From NCBI RefSeq assembly GCF_003054055.1, contig NZ_QBKI01000010.1:1-64000 (forward strand): DNA of 64,000 nucleotides, read 5' to 3'. Position 1 is the stretch's first letter. Every line of letters begins with the position of its first letter. A program made the translations under genes and the position numbers. Below the pieces are notes generated by a model. That model ran no database searches. It was not told the origin of the DNA and saw only the letters and a list, made by a program, of their open reading frames with translations. Of the stretch, positions 1 through 9,312 are shown in pieces. The DNA comes from Pontibacter mucosus. GTDB lineage: Bacteria > Bacteroidota > Bacteroidia > Cytophagales > Hymenobacteraceae.

Positions 1-90
1 AGCACCTCTTCCCATTCCGAACAGAGCCGTTAAGCCCGGGAGCGCCGATGGTACTGGGTTCACCCCCGGGAGAGTAGGTGGCCGCCAACC
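1..90 (+). rRNA. rrf: 5S ribosomal RNA, 3' part (cut by window start)
   Basis: The first 90 bases match the 3' three quarters of a bacterial 5S rRNA: the conserved CCGAACAGAG loop, the TTAAGCCCGGGAGCGCCGATGGTACT core and the closing GGGAGAGTAGG segment. The 5' end is outside the window. A strong hairpin terminator follows at once, so this is the last gene of a plus-strand rRNA operon. No tRNA is visible downstream. The exact 3' end is uncertain by a few bases. Confidence 0.95.
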
Positions 91-100
91 CCATCCCAAG

Positions 101-136
101 GGGGCAGCAGGAAGTGATTCCCGCTGCCCCTTTTTT
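101..136 (+). terminator. rRNA operon terminator
   Basis: Perfect 8-bp stem GGGGCAGC (101-108) with GCTGCCCC (123-130) followed by six T. It lies directly after the 5S rRNA and ends the rRNA operon. Confidence 0.9.
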
Positions 137-473
137 CGTTTCCACACCCCCAACCCAACAAAGCTCGCCAGCCCTAAGGCGCCTGCTATACTTGACTGCG
201 CTTAATCCGCAGCAGTCAATCCTTTAATGTCAATGCCTACTCTAGGAACTGAGCGAGCTCAGATTTTGAGCTTCCTCTATTAGTTCTCCTACAATGGACA
301 TTTTCTTCTTTCTATACAAGTATATTTTCCAGGAGTGAACATATACCTAGTATAGGAGGATCAGGACGCGCGCCATCGAAATAGCTTAAGCACCAAGATT
401 TTTCTAAGCAAAAGAAGTGTGGGAAATCAACAACGACTTGTGTGCTCACCTCCCGTACTAGACCGATACAACA
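137..473. other. Intergenic, no gene seen
   Basis: AT-richer spacer between the rRNA terminator and the terminator of the M16 gene. It holds a copy of the dispersed heptamer at 187-193, another in the AAGTATA block near 318, and a weak 5-bp hairpin (249-262) followed by a short T stretch. No credible ORF or tRNA was found. Confidence 0.6.
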
Positions 474-506
474 TAAAAAAAGCGCCTGGGATGTCCCGGC
501 GCTTTT
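474..506 (-). terminator. Terminator of the porU-porV-M16 unit
   Basis: On the minus strand a stem AAAAGCGCC/GGCGCTTTT with a loop around GGGACATCCC is followed by seven T. It lies about 50 bp past the stop codon of the M16 gene and closes the minus-strand transcription unit. Confidence 0.8.
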
Positions 507-559
507 GAGTTTATACTTTAGGGGTGATTATTTCTTAATCCTGTACCCTTTCCTTTAAC

Positions 560-1843
560 CTATTTCCTGCCAGCCACCGCCGTAAAGAGTTCTTCTTCCT
601 GTAAATATTGGTTTGCCAGCTCTTGAAGTTCCGGGGCTGTTACAGTTCTGATGGTAGTGACATAATTGTTATAATGCTCTGGCGATAGCTCATGCAGAAT
701 AATCCGCTTGTACCTGTCGCTTTGGTCGAAAATGGTGGAGATGTCGTTCAGGAATTTGCCCAGCATATAATTCTTTACCGTACTTAATTCTTCTGCCGGT
801 ATTTCTTCCTGCTGCAGTTGCTTGATCTCCTTTTGCACTTCCTCTACTGTGTTATCTGTAACAGCATAATTTACATCTGTTCCAATATAAAATAAGCTAT
901 CATGCTCTTTAGGAGAGATAACAGAATAGATGCCATACGTATAGCCTTTCTCTTCCCGGATATTCCGCATGAGCCTGGATCCAAAGTATCCTCCCAGCAC
1001 TTCATTCAACACCAGGAGCTTCTGGTAATCCTGATGATCAAGCTTTGGGAAACGCTTGCCTATGCGGATGGAAGACTGTAGGCTATCTTCTATCTCAACC
1101 AATTTATACTTCGCTGCAGGTGCAATGCTTATGGAAGAAGGTGTTGCTGCTGAGCCGGCAGCGGGAACGAGCTGGAAAGATGAGATTTCATGCTCCAGCT
1201 GTTTTTGTAGCAGGTCGTTTATAGCACCACTGGCAAATACTTCTAACTCCTGGGCAACAAAGCGCTTGCTGTAGTAGCGCTCCACATCCTCTTTTGTAAC
1301 CGCTTCCAGTACCCCTTCATCAAACCCGAAAGTATAAGGATGGCTGCTGCCGTATACCTGTTGTGTGAAGCTATGTGTGGACAGGTAGTTATTCTTTTGC
1401 CGCTGCACTTTCAGCGTTTGGATGGTACGCTGCTTCAGTAGGTTGAATTCTTCTTCCGGGAAAGCCGGATTCTGAAGGACATCAAGTACAAGTGCCAGCA
1501 ATTCTGAAGTATACTTTGACAAACAGTATAAAGTATACTCGGTGCGATCGTAGCCGTGGTTGTTGTCAAAGGATGCGCCGTAATACGCTACTTTATCAGC
1601 AATTTGCTTGGCGGTGTGGTTAATGGAGCCTTCCAGCAGCATTTTAGCTGCCAGATCGGAAACACCTTTCTTGTCCTCAAACCACTTACCGGCCTTAAAA
1701 ACAAAATCCAGCCTGACAACAGGCTGGGTTTCGCTTTTTATTACATGCAGTCTGGCACCATTGCTTAGGTGAGTTACCTCGGCTATCTGGATACTGACGG
1801 CATCTATTTCATATGTTTCTGGTGCTTTTGTTCTATCTAGCAT
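560..1843 (-). CDS. M16 (insulinase-like) peptidase homologue, catalytic motif lost
   Basis: A 427-residue protein with the two-lobed M16 architecture; the second half carries the RNIREEKGYTYG segment typical of the family's C-terminal domain. The zinc-binding HxxEH motif should lie near residues 61-68, but the sequence there is VSDLAAKML, so no metal ligands are present. This is the pattern of the non-catalytic partner of heterodimeric M16 proteases. No signal peptide is seen, so a cytoplasmic location is likely. The gene starts 18 bp after the porV stop on the same strand and is probably co-transcribed with porU-porV. No active M16 partner lies in the window. Family is secure; function is unknown. 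Confidence 0.88.
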   Translation of the reverse strand: MLDRTKAPETYEIDAVSIQIAEVTHLSNGARLHVIKSETQPVVRLDFVFKAGKWFEDKKGVSDLAAKMLLEGSINHTAKQIADKVAYYGASFDNNHGYDRTEYTLYCLSKYTSELLALVLDVLQNPAFPEEEFNLLKQRTIQTLKVQRQKNNYLSTHSFTQQVYGSSHPYTFGFDEGVLEAVTKEDVERYYSKRFVAQELEVFASGAINDLLQKQLEHEISSFQLVPAAGSAATPSSISIAPAAKYKLVEIEDSLQSSIRIGKRFPKLDHQDYQKLLVLNEVLGGYFGSRLMRNIREEKGYTYGIYSVISPKEHDSLFYIGTDVNYAVTDNTVEEVQKEIKQLQQEEIPAEELSTVKNYMLGKFLNDISTIFDQSDRYKRIILHELSPEHYNNYVTTIRTVTAPELQELANQYLQEEELFTAVAGRK

Positions 1844-1861
1844 TCTTTAAAAGTGTAATTT

Positions 1862-2998
1862 CTACTCAAGGTTAAGCGCGAGCGTAAAGCGCCATGTATC
1901 AGCCAGCGGATTACCCTGATCATTCGGGATGAGATAGGCCGCATCTAGGCCGAACTTCTGGTAGCGAATACCCAAACCTGCAGAGAAGTATTTTCTGCCA
2001 CCTTTGTCCGGGTGCTCGTAGAAGTAACCTACGCGCGCTGCAAACAGCTCATTATACCAGTACTCCACTCCCGTGGAAAGGTTTATTTCCTTCAGTTCTT
2101 CGCTGGCTCCGCCTTCGGCATCTCCGAAAGAGGAGAAGATACCACCGATTACGCTCTGATCAGTATCAGCTCCGGGAGAGGGCACCAGCAGTTTATTCGC
2201 GTCGAAAAGGAGTGTGAGCGAGTTATAAGCGTCCAGGTTATACTTCAGGGCAGTACCCAGCTTCAGGTTGGTAGGCAGAAAGCTTTTATCCTCGTCCTCA
2301 GAGTAAGCAATCTTGCCACCGATGTTCGAGATGTTCGCTCCCAGACCCAGGTTCAGGTTCTGGCCCAAATCGCGGTTATAGTATACGCCTACGTCTACAG
2401 CTGCTGTGTTGCCTGCCTGCGACTCTGTGTTGCCGCCGCTCACGTTCACATCACCGGCAAGGTTAGAGTGGATAAAGCGCGCCGAAATACCCACGCTAAA
2501 GTTCTCGCTGAGCGCCTGGCCATACGAAAGGGCTACGGCATACTCCTTCGGGTTATAGTTCTGCAGCGGGTTCTGCTGTGCATCAATAAACTGAATCTCT
2601 CCCAAATCGAAGTACATGAGCGAAAGCGAGATAGCAGACGTTTCGTTCAGCTTCTTGTACCCGGAGAGGTAGTTCAGCGACATGTCGTCCACAATATTGC
2701 GTAGCCACGGAGAGTAGGAGAAGGAAACGCTCAGGTCGTTCTGCACGAAGCCCAGCTTGGCAGGGTTCCAGTAAGAAGCATTGGCATCGGGCGAAGCTGC
2801 CACACCCGCATCACCTAAGGCTGCAGACCGGGAGTCCGGACCAACGGTAAGGATCGGTACTGCAGTAGTCACAGCGTTAAGATCAGAGCCGGTAGTGGTA
2901 GAAGGAGGTGGCGGCGTTTGCTGTGCGAACGCAGTTGGCGCTGAGAACAAGGCAAACGCTAACGCAGCGGCCTTCAATATCTTACTATTCTTCTGCAT
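1862..2998 (-). CDS. porV: Type IX secretion outer-membrane protein PorV (LptO)
   Basis: FadL-family beta-barrel of the type IX secretion system. In studied species PorV shuttles cargo from the SprA translocon to the sortase PorU. The upstream in-frame ATG at 3022 would add MVVINTLH before the signal peptide, so I prefer the ATG at 2998, which begins MQKNSKILK and gives a clean Sec signal cleaved as TAFA before QQTPP. The mature N-terminal region has the PorV signature VGPDSRSAALGDAG and ASYWNPAKLG. The rest is alternating barrel strands ending in FTLALNLE. It follows porU on the same strand after about 50 bp, the order known from Porphyromonas gingivalis. Confidence 0.95.
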   Translation of the reverse strand: MQKNSKILKAAALAFALFSAPTAFAQQTPPPPSTTTGSDLNAVTTAVPILTVGPDSRSAALGDAGVAASPDANASYWNPAKLGFVQNDLSVSFSYSPWLRNIVDDMSLNYLSGYKKLNETSAISLSLMYFDLGEIQFIDAQQNPLQNYNPKEYAVALSYGQALSENFSVGISARFIHSNLAGDVNVSGGNTESQAGNTAAVDVGVYYNRDLGQNLNLGLGANISNIGGKIAYSEDEDKSFLPTNLKLGTALKYNLDAYNSLTLLFDANKLLVPSPGADTDQSVIGGIFSSFGDAEGGASEELKEINLSTGVEYWYNELFAARVGYFYEHPDKGGRKYFSAGLGIRYQKFGLDAAYLIPNDQGNPLADTWRFTLALNLE

Positions 2999-3046
2999 AT
3001 GTAGGGTATTGATAACTACCAAATATAGGAATTATGTATCGTTAAT

Positions 3047-6000
3047 TTACTTAATAATCACAAGTTTCTCGTGCCGGGAAGCCTTGGCCCCATCCTTCTT
3101 CGACAGTACATTTAGTCTATAAACATAAACGCCCGGCCTTAGCAAATCATTGTACTCATCCATGCCGTTCCAGGATATTTCTGTTACGCGGGTCTTGCTG
3201 TTATAACTCGCTGCTTGTAATGTCTTTACCAACTTGCCCGAAATAGCGTAGATCTGCACCTGTATTTCCAGGTCTTCTCCGGCCCTGTTATGGTCAAAAA
3301 GGAATGTTGTTTCTGCTGAGAACGGGTTCGGGAAGTTTATTACCTGCTTTAACGCAAGTTCGACGCTATTAGATACATGAAATTCTATATATGATTCGGA
3401 AGAATTATTATAATTATCCCAAGCCTTTACCCGGATAACATAGAACCCCGGTTCCAGGTCCTTTAGAGGGTATTTTATTTCCCCTTTTTGGTAGGTATCC
3501 GGATCAGCAGTATAGAAGTTGTTCAGGATGATGGGCCTGTTCTGGTCGTCGTTTAGTAAGCCTACTATTTCGTGGCCTATGCCTATGCCCGCCGTGTTGA
3601 TGCCGCTTTCATCGTACAAGCGGGCCAGCAGCATCGTATGCTGCCCAGTAGTACCTCCCGATACGAACGAGTCGTCGTCCATATACAGGCTAATGGTAGG
3701 CGGCGTGTTGTCCTCAGGGGCATCCGGAGAAGTGCCGCCTATCACGACTTCCTGGTGAGCGCCTATGGCGTCGTGGGTGCTGCTGGTGGCGTAAAGGCTG
3801 ATTTTGCCTAAGCCGTAGGTATAGTCAATGTCTTTGGGCACCACGAAGCTAACCTCAAACAGCCCCTCCCTTACGCTGGCTCTGCCATCATACACGATAT
3901 TCTCGCGCACCTGCACCGGAACCTTCTGGCTGGTCTCATCTCCCAAAGTATAGCGTATGCTCGGCTTTTCGTATACTTTCAGATTGAGCATGCCTGTGAA
4001 ATCACTGGCAAGACTTCCCGAGCTGTGCTGCACCTGCCCCTGCAGGGTCACTTTTGCCAGGGCTTTCAAGGTATCGCTGGCCGTGTCCTGGCTTTTTATA
4101 CTGGTGATTTTTGCCTCCAGCCCGGGGTATGCCAGCTGCATGGAAGGGTCGGAGAGCAGGGTGAAGTTGCGGTTATTCACGCCTCGGGAGCCTGTGGCGT
4201 TTTCGGTTATACTGTTGTTCTTGGTGAGGCGCGCCAAATCCCCGAGGCGTGGTTTGCGGCCGTTAACCTCTTCAAAAGCAGCTTTAAAGAAGTTGCGGTT
4301 AAGCACGCGGTTGCCGTTCGAGTATACCGGCCGGGTCGTCGTCAGGAGGCCTACCGCGCCGCCCTCGGGGTGTAGGAGTGCCAACTCAGCGCCGGATGGC
4401 CTGCCGGGGTCGTCGTAACGGCCGAACTCGCAGGTGGCGGTCAGCAGGAAGGTCAATCTATCTTTGTTTTTCCAGCTGCTGACCTGCGGCAGGGTGAGCA
4501 CCTGCTCGGACGCCAGGCTGACCTCGTTCCCGTGGCCGGTATAGTTCGTAATAAGGGAGCCCTGCTCGATGGCTTTGTCCAGGTCAGCGGAGGCCTCTGG
4601 TACGCGCTGGCCATTGGCCACTGCCTGCTGTGGGTACAGGTCGATGTAAATTTTCGTGGGGTTATACGCCGGATGGTGCTGCTCCAGGTAGTTGGCCAGA
4701 AACTCCGCATCGTTCTGGTGCTCGTTGTAATCGCTGTCGTCGGCTACAAATGTTACGTTGCTGCGCCAGTTGCCCAGGTGGTTGGGGCTGTCGTAGTTTA
4801 TAATCTTGTCTACCATGGTGGCGGCTTCGGCCCTGGTTTTGGCGGGCAGCCTGCCTATGCCCACATCCAGCAGGTGGTCGCCCGAGATATTCTCCGCCCA
4901 TTCGCCTTCGTCCTCATCCAGGAAACCATAGTAGTCTTCGGAGCTGTAGCTGGTAATGGGGTGCAGCGACTCCCGCGACTGGTAGGCGGGCACAAAGTTG
5001 GTGTTGTTGCGGATGCGGTCTTTAAAGTCGTAGGAGGCATCGCCGAAGAGCAGCAGGTACAGCACATCGTCGCCGGACTTGCTGCTGCGGCTGTAGAGCA
5101 TGCGCATAAAGTCACGGATAGCGGTTACTTCCTGCGCGCCGGAGGAGAACTCGTTGTATACTTGCTGCGTGGTCACGACCTGCACCTCCATCTGGCTGTG
5201 CTGCGCCCGGTGGCTGGCCAGCCGCTGCGCCTCCTGCAGAAAAGCCGGGTGCGTCACAATCACAAAGTCGAGGGTGCCGCTCTGGTTAAGGCTGTGCAGG
5301 TTCTGATTCTCCACGCGGCCTATAGGGATAGGTTTGCTGCTGATGCTACCAGCCTGAAAAGCCACAAACTCGCGCAGCACCTCCGTAGCCACACTAAAGC
5401 TGCCGTTTTGGTGTTGCTGGGCCACTGGCTGCAAGGGGTTGGTGACATCCCAGATAGTAGCGCCTGCCGCAAGGCCAGCGATGGAGAAAGTGCTTGACGG
5501 CTGGTTTATACTTTGAAGAGAGCGGAAAGCCGTCTGCTCCCCGTAAAGCTTTAGCTGGCGCTCGTAGTGCAGCTCCAGGTAGTTCAGGTAGCCCATGGCC
5601 GTGGCGCTGGCACCTGTGCTGAAGTTGAGCGTGACGGTAAAATCACTGTTACTTCCCAAACTTGCCTGGGGGATGCGGTACGATCTGGTGCTGTTTATAC
5701 CTTCCGGATGATACTTCTGGGTGCCCCGACCGGCAATATCCTGCGTGCCGAGTGCTTGGTTGTTTAACAGAACGGAAAAGCTGCTGCCAGAGGGGGAGTT
5801 CGCCATCAAAGCTGCCTCCAGCATGACTTCAGAGCCTTCCACTGCGTCTGACGCGGGAAAGCTGAAGCTGCGGGAGGCCTGGTGGGCGCTGAACTCCTCG
5901 CCGTACCACTCGCGCCCCGAGAAGACCATGTTTTTCAGGTCTTTCTCATGAAAAAGCCGCTCGTTGTAGCTGGTTATAGGTTGTGTTGCCCCGCTTGCCT

Positions 6001-6553
6001 GCCCGCGCGTGCTAACCCTGGCACCGGTGCTGTGGTTGATCCGGAGGAAGTAAAAGGCGGTGTCGGAGTATACGTTATACTCGTGGCGGAAGCGTTTAGC
6101 TGCTTCGTCATACTTCCAGGCGTGCGGCCCCTGCGCGTAGAAAAGTATAAAATCAGCATCATCAAACCTGCCGTCCTCTTCGCCTACTACGATGATAGCA
6201 TTCTCCTGCAGGTCGTCGGGGCGGGGGGCACTGTTGGGCTGGGGCAGCATGCCGCCGCCGTTGCCGTAAAGCTGAATTTCCCGAGGGTCTATACTTTGAG
6301 GACTAATGCCAAGCGCTTGCAGCACGCTTTTATCGATTTTGTGGATGCCGCTCCCGGTTACGGCAAGCTTGTACCATTCGCCCTGGCTCAGCACCGAGTT
6401 AGGAGCAAAATCTACGGAGGCAGCGGCAGGTTGTGCGGAGGGAGAGATGTTGCTGCGTTCAGTGGCTGAGGTTTGCGCGGAAGTACTTACCTGGCTGGCA
6501 AGCAGACAAATCGCACACGCAAAAACCAAACGCTTGGGCCACATCATCAGCAA
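3047..6553 (-). CDS. porU: Type IX secretion sortase PorU (C25 family)
   Basis: 1168-residue gingipain-type cysteine peptidase that removes the C-terminal sorting signal of type IX cargo and attaches cargo to the surface. The catalytic pair is visible: His674 in YTGHGNEV and Cys708 in TATCEFGRYDD. The signal peptide is cleaved as STSA before QTSAT. The C-terminus has an Ig-like domain and a sorting-signal-like end (FPNPFSAETTF, then GVYVYRLNV and HEKLVIIK); in known PorU proteins this domain is retained. Several Met codons lie close together at the start (MLMMWPK), so the first residue is uncertain by two or three positions. It is the first gene of the porU-porV-M16 unit. Confidence 0.95.
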   Translation of the reverse strand: MLMMWPKRLVFACAICLLASQVSTSAQTSATERSNISPSAQPAAASVDFAPNSVLSQGEWYKLAVTGSGIHKIDKSVLQALGISPQSIDPREIQLYGNGGGMLPQPNSAPRPDDLQENAIIVVGEEDGRFDDADFILFYAQGPHAWKYDEAAKRFRHEYNVYSDTAFYFLRINHSTGARVSTRGQASGATQPITSYNERLFHEKDLKNMVFSGREWYGEEFSAHQASRSFSFPASDAVEGSEVMLEAALMANSPSGSSFSVLLNNQALGTQDIAGRGTQKYHPEGINSTRSYRIPQASLGSNSDFTVTLNFSTGASATAMGYLNYLELHYERQLKLYGEQTAFRSLQSINQPSSTFSIAGLAAGATIWDVTNPLQPVAQQHQNGSFSVATEVLREFVAFQAGSISSKPIPIGRVENQNLHSLNQSGTLDFVIVTHPAFLQEAQRLASHRAQHSQMEVQVVTTQQVYNEFSSGAQEVTAIRDFMRMLYSRSSKSGDDVLYLLLFGDASYDFKDRIRNNTNFVPAYQSRESLHPITSYSSEDYYGFLDEDEGEWAENISGDHLLDVGIGRLPAKTRAEAATMVDKIINYDSPNHLGNWRSNVTFVADDSDYNEHQNDAEFLANYLEQHHPAYNPTKIYIDLYPQQAVANGQRVPEASADLDKAIEQGSLITNYTGHGNEVSLASEQVLTLPQVSSWKNKDRLTFLLTATCEFGRYDDPGRPSGAELALLHPEGGAVGLLTTTRPVYSNGNRVLNRNFFKAAFEEVNGRKPRLGDLARLTKNNSITENATGSRGVNNRNFTLLSDPSMQLAYPGLEAKITSIKSQDTASDTLKALAKVTLQGQVQHSSGSLASDFTGMLNLKVYEKPSIRYTLGDETSQKVPVQVRENIVYDGRASVREGLFEVSFVVPKDIDYTYGLGKISLYATSSTHDAIGAHQEVVIGGTSPDAPEDNTPPTISLYMDDDSFVSGGTTGQHTMLLARLYDESGINTAGIGIGHEIVGLLNDDQNRPIILNNFYTADPDTYQKGEIKYPLKDLEPGFYVIRVKAWDNYNNSSESYIEFHVSNSVELALKQVINFPNPFSAETTFLFDHNRAGEDLEIQVQIYAISGKLVKTLQAASYNSKTRVTEISWNGMDEYNDLLRPGVYVYRLNVLSKKDGAKASRHEKLVIIK

Positions 6554-6764
6554 GTATAAATTATGGACAGCTGCCAGCTTACAGGTAACGTTCAGGAAGG
6601 CAGCATCCTTATATCTTCAGTAAGCTACGGCTAAAATAAAGGAATTGTGAGAATATTTATACTTGTTATGATTCAAAAGTATAAAATGCCCTTCCGGTTA
6701 ATCCTTTACTCCATACTTTCCAGGGAGGTTTAGTTATTCCCAGACGTTGCTTTCAGCAGGAACT

Positions 6765-7475
6765 TTAAGCTGTAGGAGAGGCCCTTTTAATGACGGACAA
6801 CAGGACGTAGAGCAGGATGATAAATGGGATGGCTGCATATTGGAGCAATACCACCAGAAGCACCGACAGGCCCAGGAAAACGAAGCGGATAGCATTATCC
6901 TGCCAGGTAAAGTTCTTGAACTTGAGGGCAAAAAGCGGGAGCTCCGCCACCAGCAGGTAAGAAAGTATAACCGTCAGAGTCACCAGCACCACCGGGTTAA
7001 GGATGATTTCGTAAGCCAGCAGGCCATCCGTAGTTTCCAGTATCAGCGGCAGCGAGGCTACTAGCAGGGTGCAGGCTGGCGTGGGCAAACCAATGAAGGA
7101 GTCGGTCTGGCGGGTGTCGATATTGAACTTGGCCAGGCGCAGCGCCGAGAAAATGGTTACCAGGAAGCCGAAGAACGCAAAACTTTCGGCAGGGATGCCA
7201 AAGAACGAGGCGTCGGCCCGCTGCAGAAGTATAAAAAGTATGGCTCCCGGCACCACACCAAACGATACCACGTCAGCCAGTGAGTCGAGCTGCTTGCCAA
7301 TCTCGGAGTAGGCTCCAATCAGGCGGGCCACCATTCCATCCAGAAAATCAAATACGGCGGCCAAGCCCACCAGGTAGGCGGTGATAACCAGTTCTCCTTT
7401 AAAGGCAAAGTATAACGCCAGGCAGCCCGAAAACAGGTTCAGGCAGGTGATGGCGTTCGGAATGTGTTTTTTCAT
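6765..7475 (-). CDS. pssA: CDP-diacylglycerol--serine O-phosphatidyltransferase
   Basis: 236-residue integral membrane enzyme of phospholipid synthesis that makes phosphatidylserine, precursor of phosphatidylethanolamine, from CDP-diacylglycerol and serine. The CDP-alcohol phosphatidyltransferase signature D-G-x2-A-R-x8-G-x3-D-x3-D is intact in DGMVARLIGAYSEIGKQLD and the following SLAD. The N-terminus KKHIPNAITCLNLFSGC is typical of bacterial PssA, and seven or so hydrophobic segments follow. It lies 21 bp after the metallo-hydrolase gene and is probably transcribed with it. No terminator is seen in the 210 bp to porU. Confidence 0.93.
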   Translation of the reverse strand: MKKHIPNAITCLNLFSGCLALYFAFKGELVITAYLVGLAAVFDFLDGMVARLIGAYSEIGKQLDSLADVVSFGVVPGAILFILLQRADASFFGIPAESFAFFGFLVTIFSALRLAKFNIDTRQTDSFIGLPTPACTLLVASLPLILETTDGLLAYEIILNPVVLVTLTVILSYLLVAELPLFALKFKNFTWQDNAIRFVFLGLSVLLVVLLQYAAIPFIILLYVLLSVIKRASPTA

Positions 7476-7496
7476 GTAGCACGGAGGGCGGCAGGG

Positions 7497-8132
7497 TTAC
7501 CGCAGAAAGGGGTTATACTTTTTCTCGTAGCCGATGGTGGTCTCCGGGCCGTGGCCGGGATAAACCGTTACCTCATCGGGTAGCGTGAAAAGCTTTGTTT
7601 TTATACTTTGGATGAGCGTGTCGAAGTCGCCGCCGGGCAGGTCGGTGCGGCCTATACTTTGCCGGAACAGCACATCGCCACCAATTACGGTTTTATCGGC
7701 CTTGTTGTAAAACACCACATGCCCCGGCGCGTGGCCCGGCGCAAAGAGTACTTCCAGCTCCGTGTTGCCAAATTTTATACTTTCCCCCTCTTTCAGGTAA
7801 GAAGCGGGTAGTTGCTCGGCATACTGCGGGAAACCGTAGTTGGCGGCATAGGTCTGTACGGCGCGCAGCACCTGCTCATCCTGCTGGTGTATCTCCAAAC
7901 CCACGTTATAGGTAGTGGCCACAAAGTTGTTGCCCAGCACGTGGTCGATATGGCAGTGGGTGTTTAGCAGCCTGACTACTTTCAGCTCGTTGTCGGCGAT
8001 ATACTTTTTCAGCTCCTCCTGCTCATGGCGCTCGTAGCAGCCGGGGTCTATTACCACGCACTCCTTCGTCTCGTCGTGCAGCAGGTAGGTGTTCTCCTGA
8101 AACGGGTTAAATGTAAGGCAGGTAACCTTCAT
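7497..8132 (-). CDS. Metallo-beta-lactamase fold hydrolase (glyoxalase II-like)
   Basis: 211-residue soluble protein with the complete metal-binding HxHxDH motif (His59, His61, Asp63, His64) in NTHCHIDHVLGN, a later GHAPGH block, and PGHGPETTIG near the C-terminus. It resembles the short GloB-like group that includes hydroxyacylglutathione hydrolases and persulfide dioxygenases. It lacks the long C-terminal substrate domain of classical glyoxalase II, so the substrate cannot be named. It is first in a minus-strand pair with pssA and is divergent from the flavin oxidoreductase across an 84-bp gap that should hold both promoters. Confidence 0.88.
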   Translation of the reverse strand: MKVTCLTFNPFQENTYLLHDETKECVVIDPGCYERHEQEELKKYIADNELKVVRLLNTHCHIDHVLGNNFVATTYNVGLEIHQQDEQVLRAVQTYAANYGFPQYAEQLPASYLKEGESIKFGNTELEVLFAPGHAPGHVVFYNKADKTVIGGDVLFRQSIGRTDLPGGDFDTLIQSIKTKLFTLPDEVTVYPGHGPETTIGYEKKYNPFLR

Positions 8133-8216
8133 AGCTTTCTCTTCTGATGATGGGGTGTGCGCAAAATCGTGCCTCTAAGTTACTAATTTACGCGGTACAT
8201 CTCGTAACTTGCCCTT

Positions 8217-9308
8217 ATGAAATACGATTTTATAGTGGTGGGCCATGGCCTGGCCGGCGCTATTTTAGCCGAAACGCTGCGCAGCCGCGGCAGCAAGGTA
8301 CTGGTTATCGACGAGCCGAAAGCGAACTCTGCCTCCAGGGTGGCGGCGGGCTTGCTGAACCCGGTGGCAGGCAAGCGCTTCGCCAAGTCGTGGCTGGCGG
8401 ACACGTTTATACCTGCCGCCGATGCCTTTTATACTTCCCTGGAGGCGCGCTACGGGCAGGAGCTGTTCTTCCGCAAGCCCATCTACAAGATATTCTCCTC
8501 CATAGAAGAGCAAAACACCTGGATGGCCAAGAGCGCCGGCGGTAACTGGGGCGATTACATCCTGGCCACACACACCCAAAGTATAAACCAGCCGGGCATC
8601 GACGACCCGTATGGCGGCATTATGATCGGGCGCGGCGGCTACCTGCACGTGTTCGCCATGCTCGACCTGCTCACCGAGGATCTCCTGAAACAGAACCTGA
8701 TGCTGCCCGAGCGCTTTGACATGAGCGAGTTGCAACTGACGGAGGGTGGCGTGAAGTATAAAAGTATAGAGGCTGCGCGCCTGGTCTTTTGCGAGGGCTA
8801 CCAGGTGGTGCACAACCCATACTTTAAGTGGCTGCCCATACAGCCTACCAAGGGCGAGGTGCTGGAAGTACAGACGGATCAGAATTTCAGTCCGGAATGC
8901 ATCTATAACAAAGCCGTTTACGTTGTTCCGGAAGGGGCAGGGCGTTTCATCATCGGGGCCACCTACGATTGGCGCAATCCCGACGAGGAGCCGACACCAC
9001 AGGGGCAGGAGGAGCTTTCCGAACGCTTTCGGCAGATTACCCCACAGCCGTTTCAGGTGACAGGGCACTGGGCGGGCATACGTCCGGCCGTCCGCGACCG
9101 CCGTCCGCTCGCGGGCTTGCACCCGCAGTATCCGCAGCTGGGCGTGTTCAACGGAATGGGCTCGAAAGGCGTATTAATGGCGCCCTACCTGGCCCGGCAG
9201 TTTGCCGCCGCACTGGCCGGGGAAGAAGAGCTGATGCCGGAGATACACATTTTTAGATATTTATCGTTATATTACGCGTATACAGATCAACAGAACCTGC
9301 AACCATAA
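8217..9308 (+). CDS. FAD-dependent amino-acid oxidase-family oxidoreductase
   Basis: 363-residue protein of the DAO superfamily. The N-terminus has the dinucleotide-binding beta-alpha-beta fold (FIVVGHGLAG), an acidic residue ending the second strand (VLVIDEP), and the family segment ASRVAAGLLNPVAGKRF. The C-terminal half has the GATYDWRNPDEEPTP and RPAVRDRRPLAG blocks and ends with the flavin-contacting NGMGSKGVLMAPYLA. Such enzymes oxidise amines or amino acids with oxygen; the substrate is unknown. It is cytoplasmic. The next gene starts four bases later, so the two are co-transcribed. Dispersed heptamers encode S-I and K-Y pairs near 8580 and 8756. Confidence 0.85.
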   Translation: MKYDFIVVGHGLAGAILAETLRSRGSKVLVIDEPKANSASRVAAGLLNPVAGKRFAKSWLADTFIPAADAFYTSLEARYGQELFFRKPIYKIFSSIEEQNTWMAKSAGGNWGDYILATHTQSINQPGIDDPYGGIMIGRGGYLHVFAMLDLLTEDLLKQNLMLPERFDMSELQLTEGGVKYKSIEAARLVFCEGYQVVHNPYFKWLPIQPTKGEVLEVQTDQNFSPECIYNKAVYVVPEGAGRFIIGATYDWRNPDEEPTPQGQEELSERFRQITPQPFQVTGHWAGIRPAVRDRRPLAGLHPQYPQLGVFNGMGSKGVLMAPYLARQFAAALAGEEELMPEIHIFRYLSLYYAYTDQQNLQP

Positions 9309-9312
9309 GCGC

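Noticed and set aside
249..262. Small hairpin with following T stretch after the rRNA operon
   Set aside because: Only five base pairs and a four-T tail with no promoter upstream; too weak to call a terminator.
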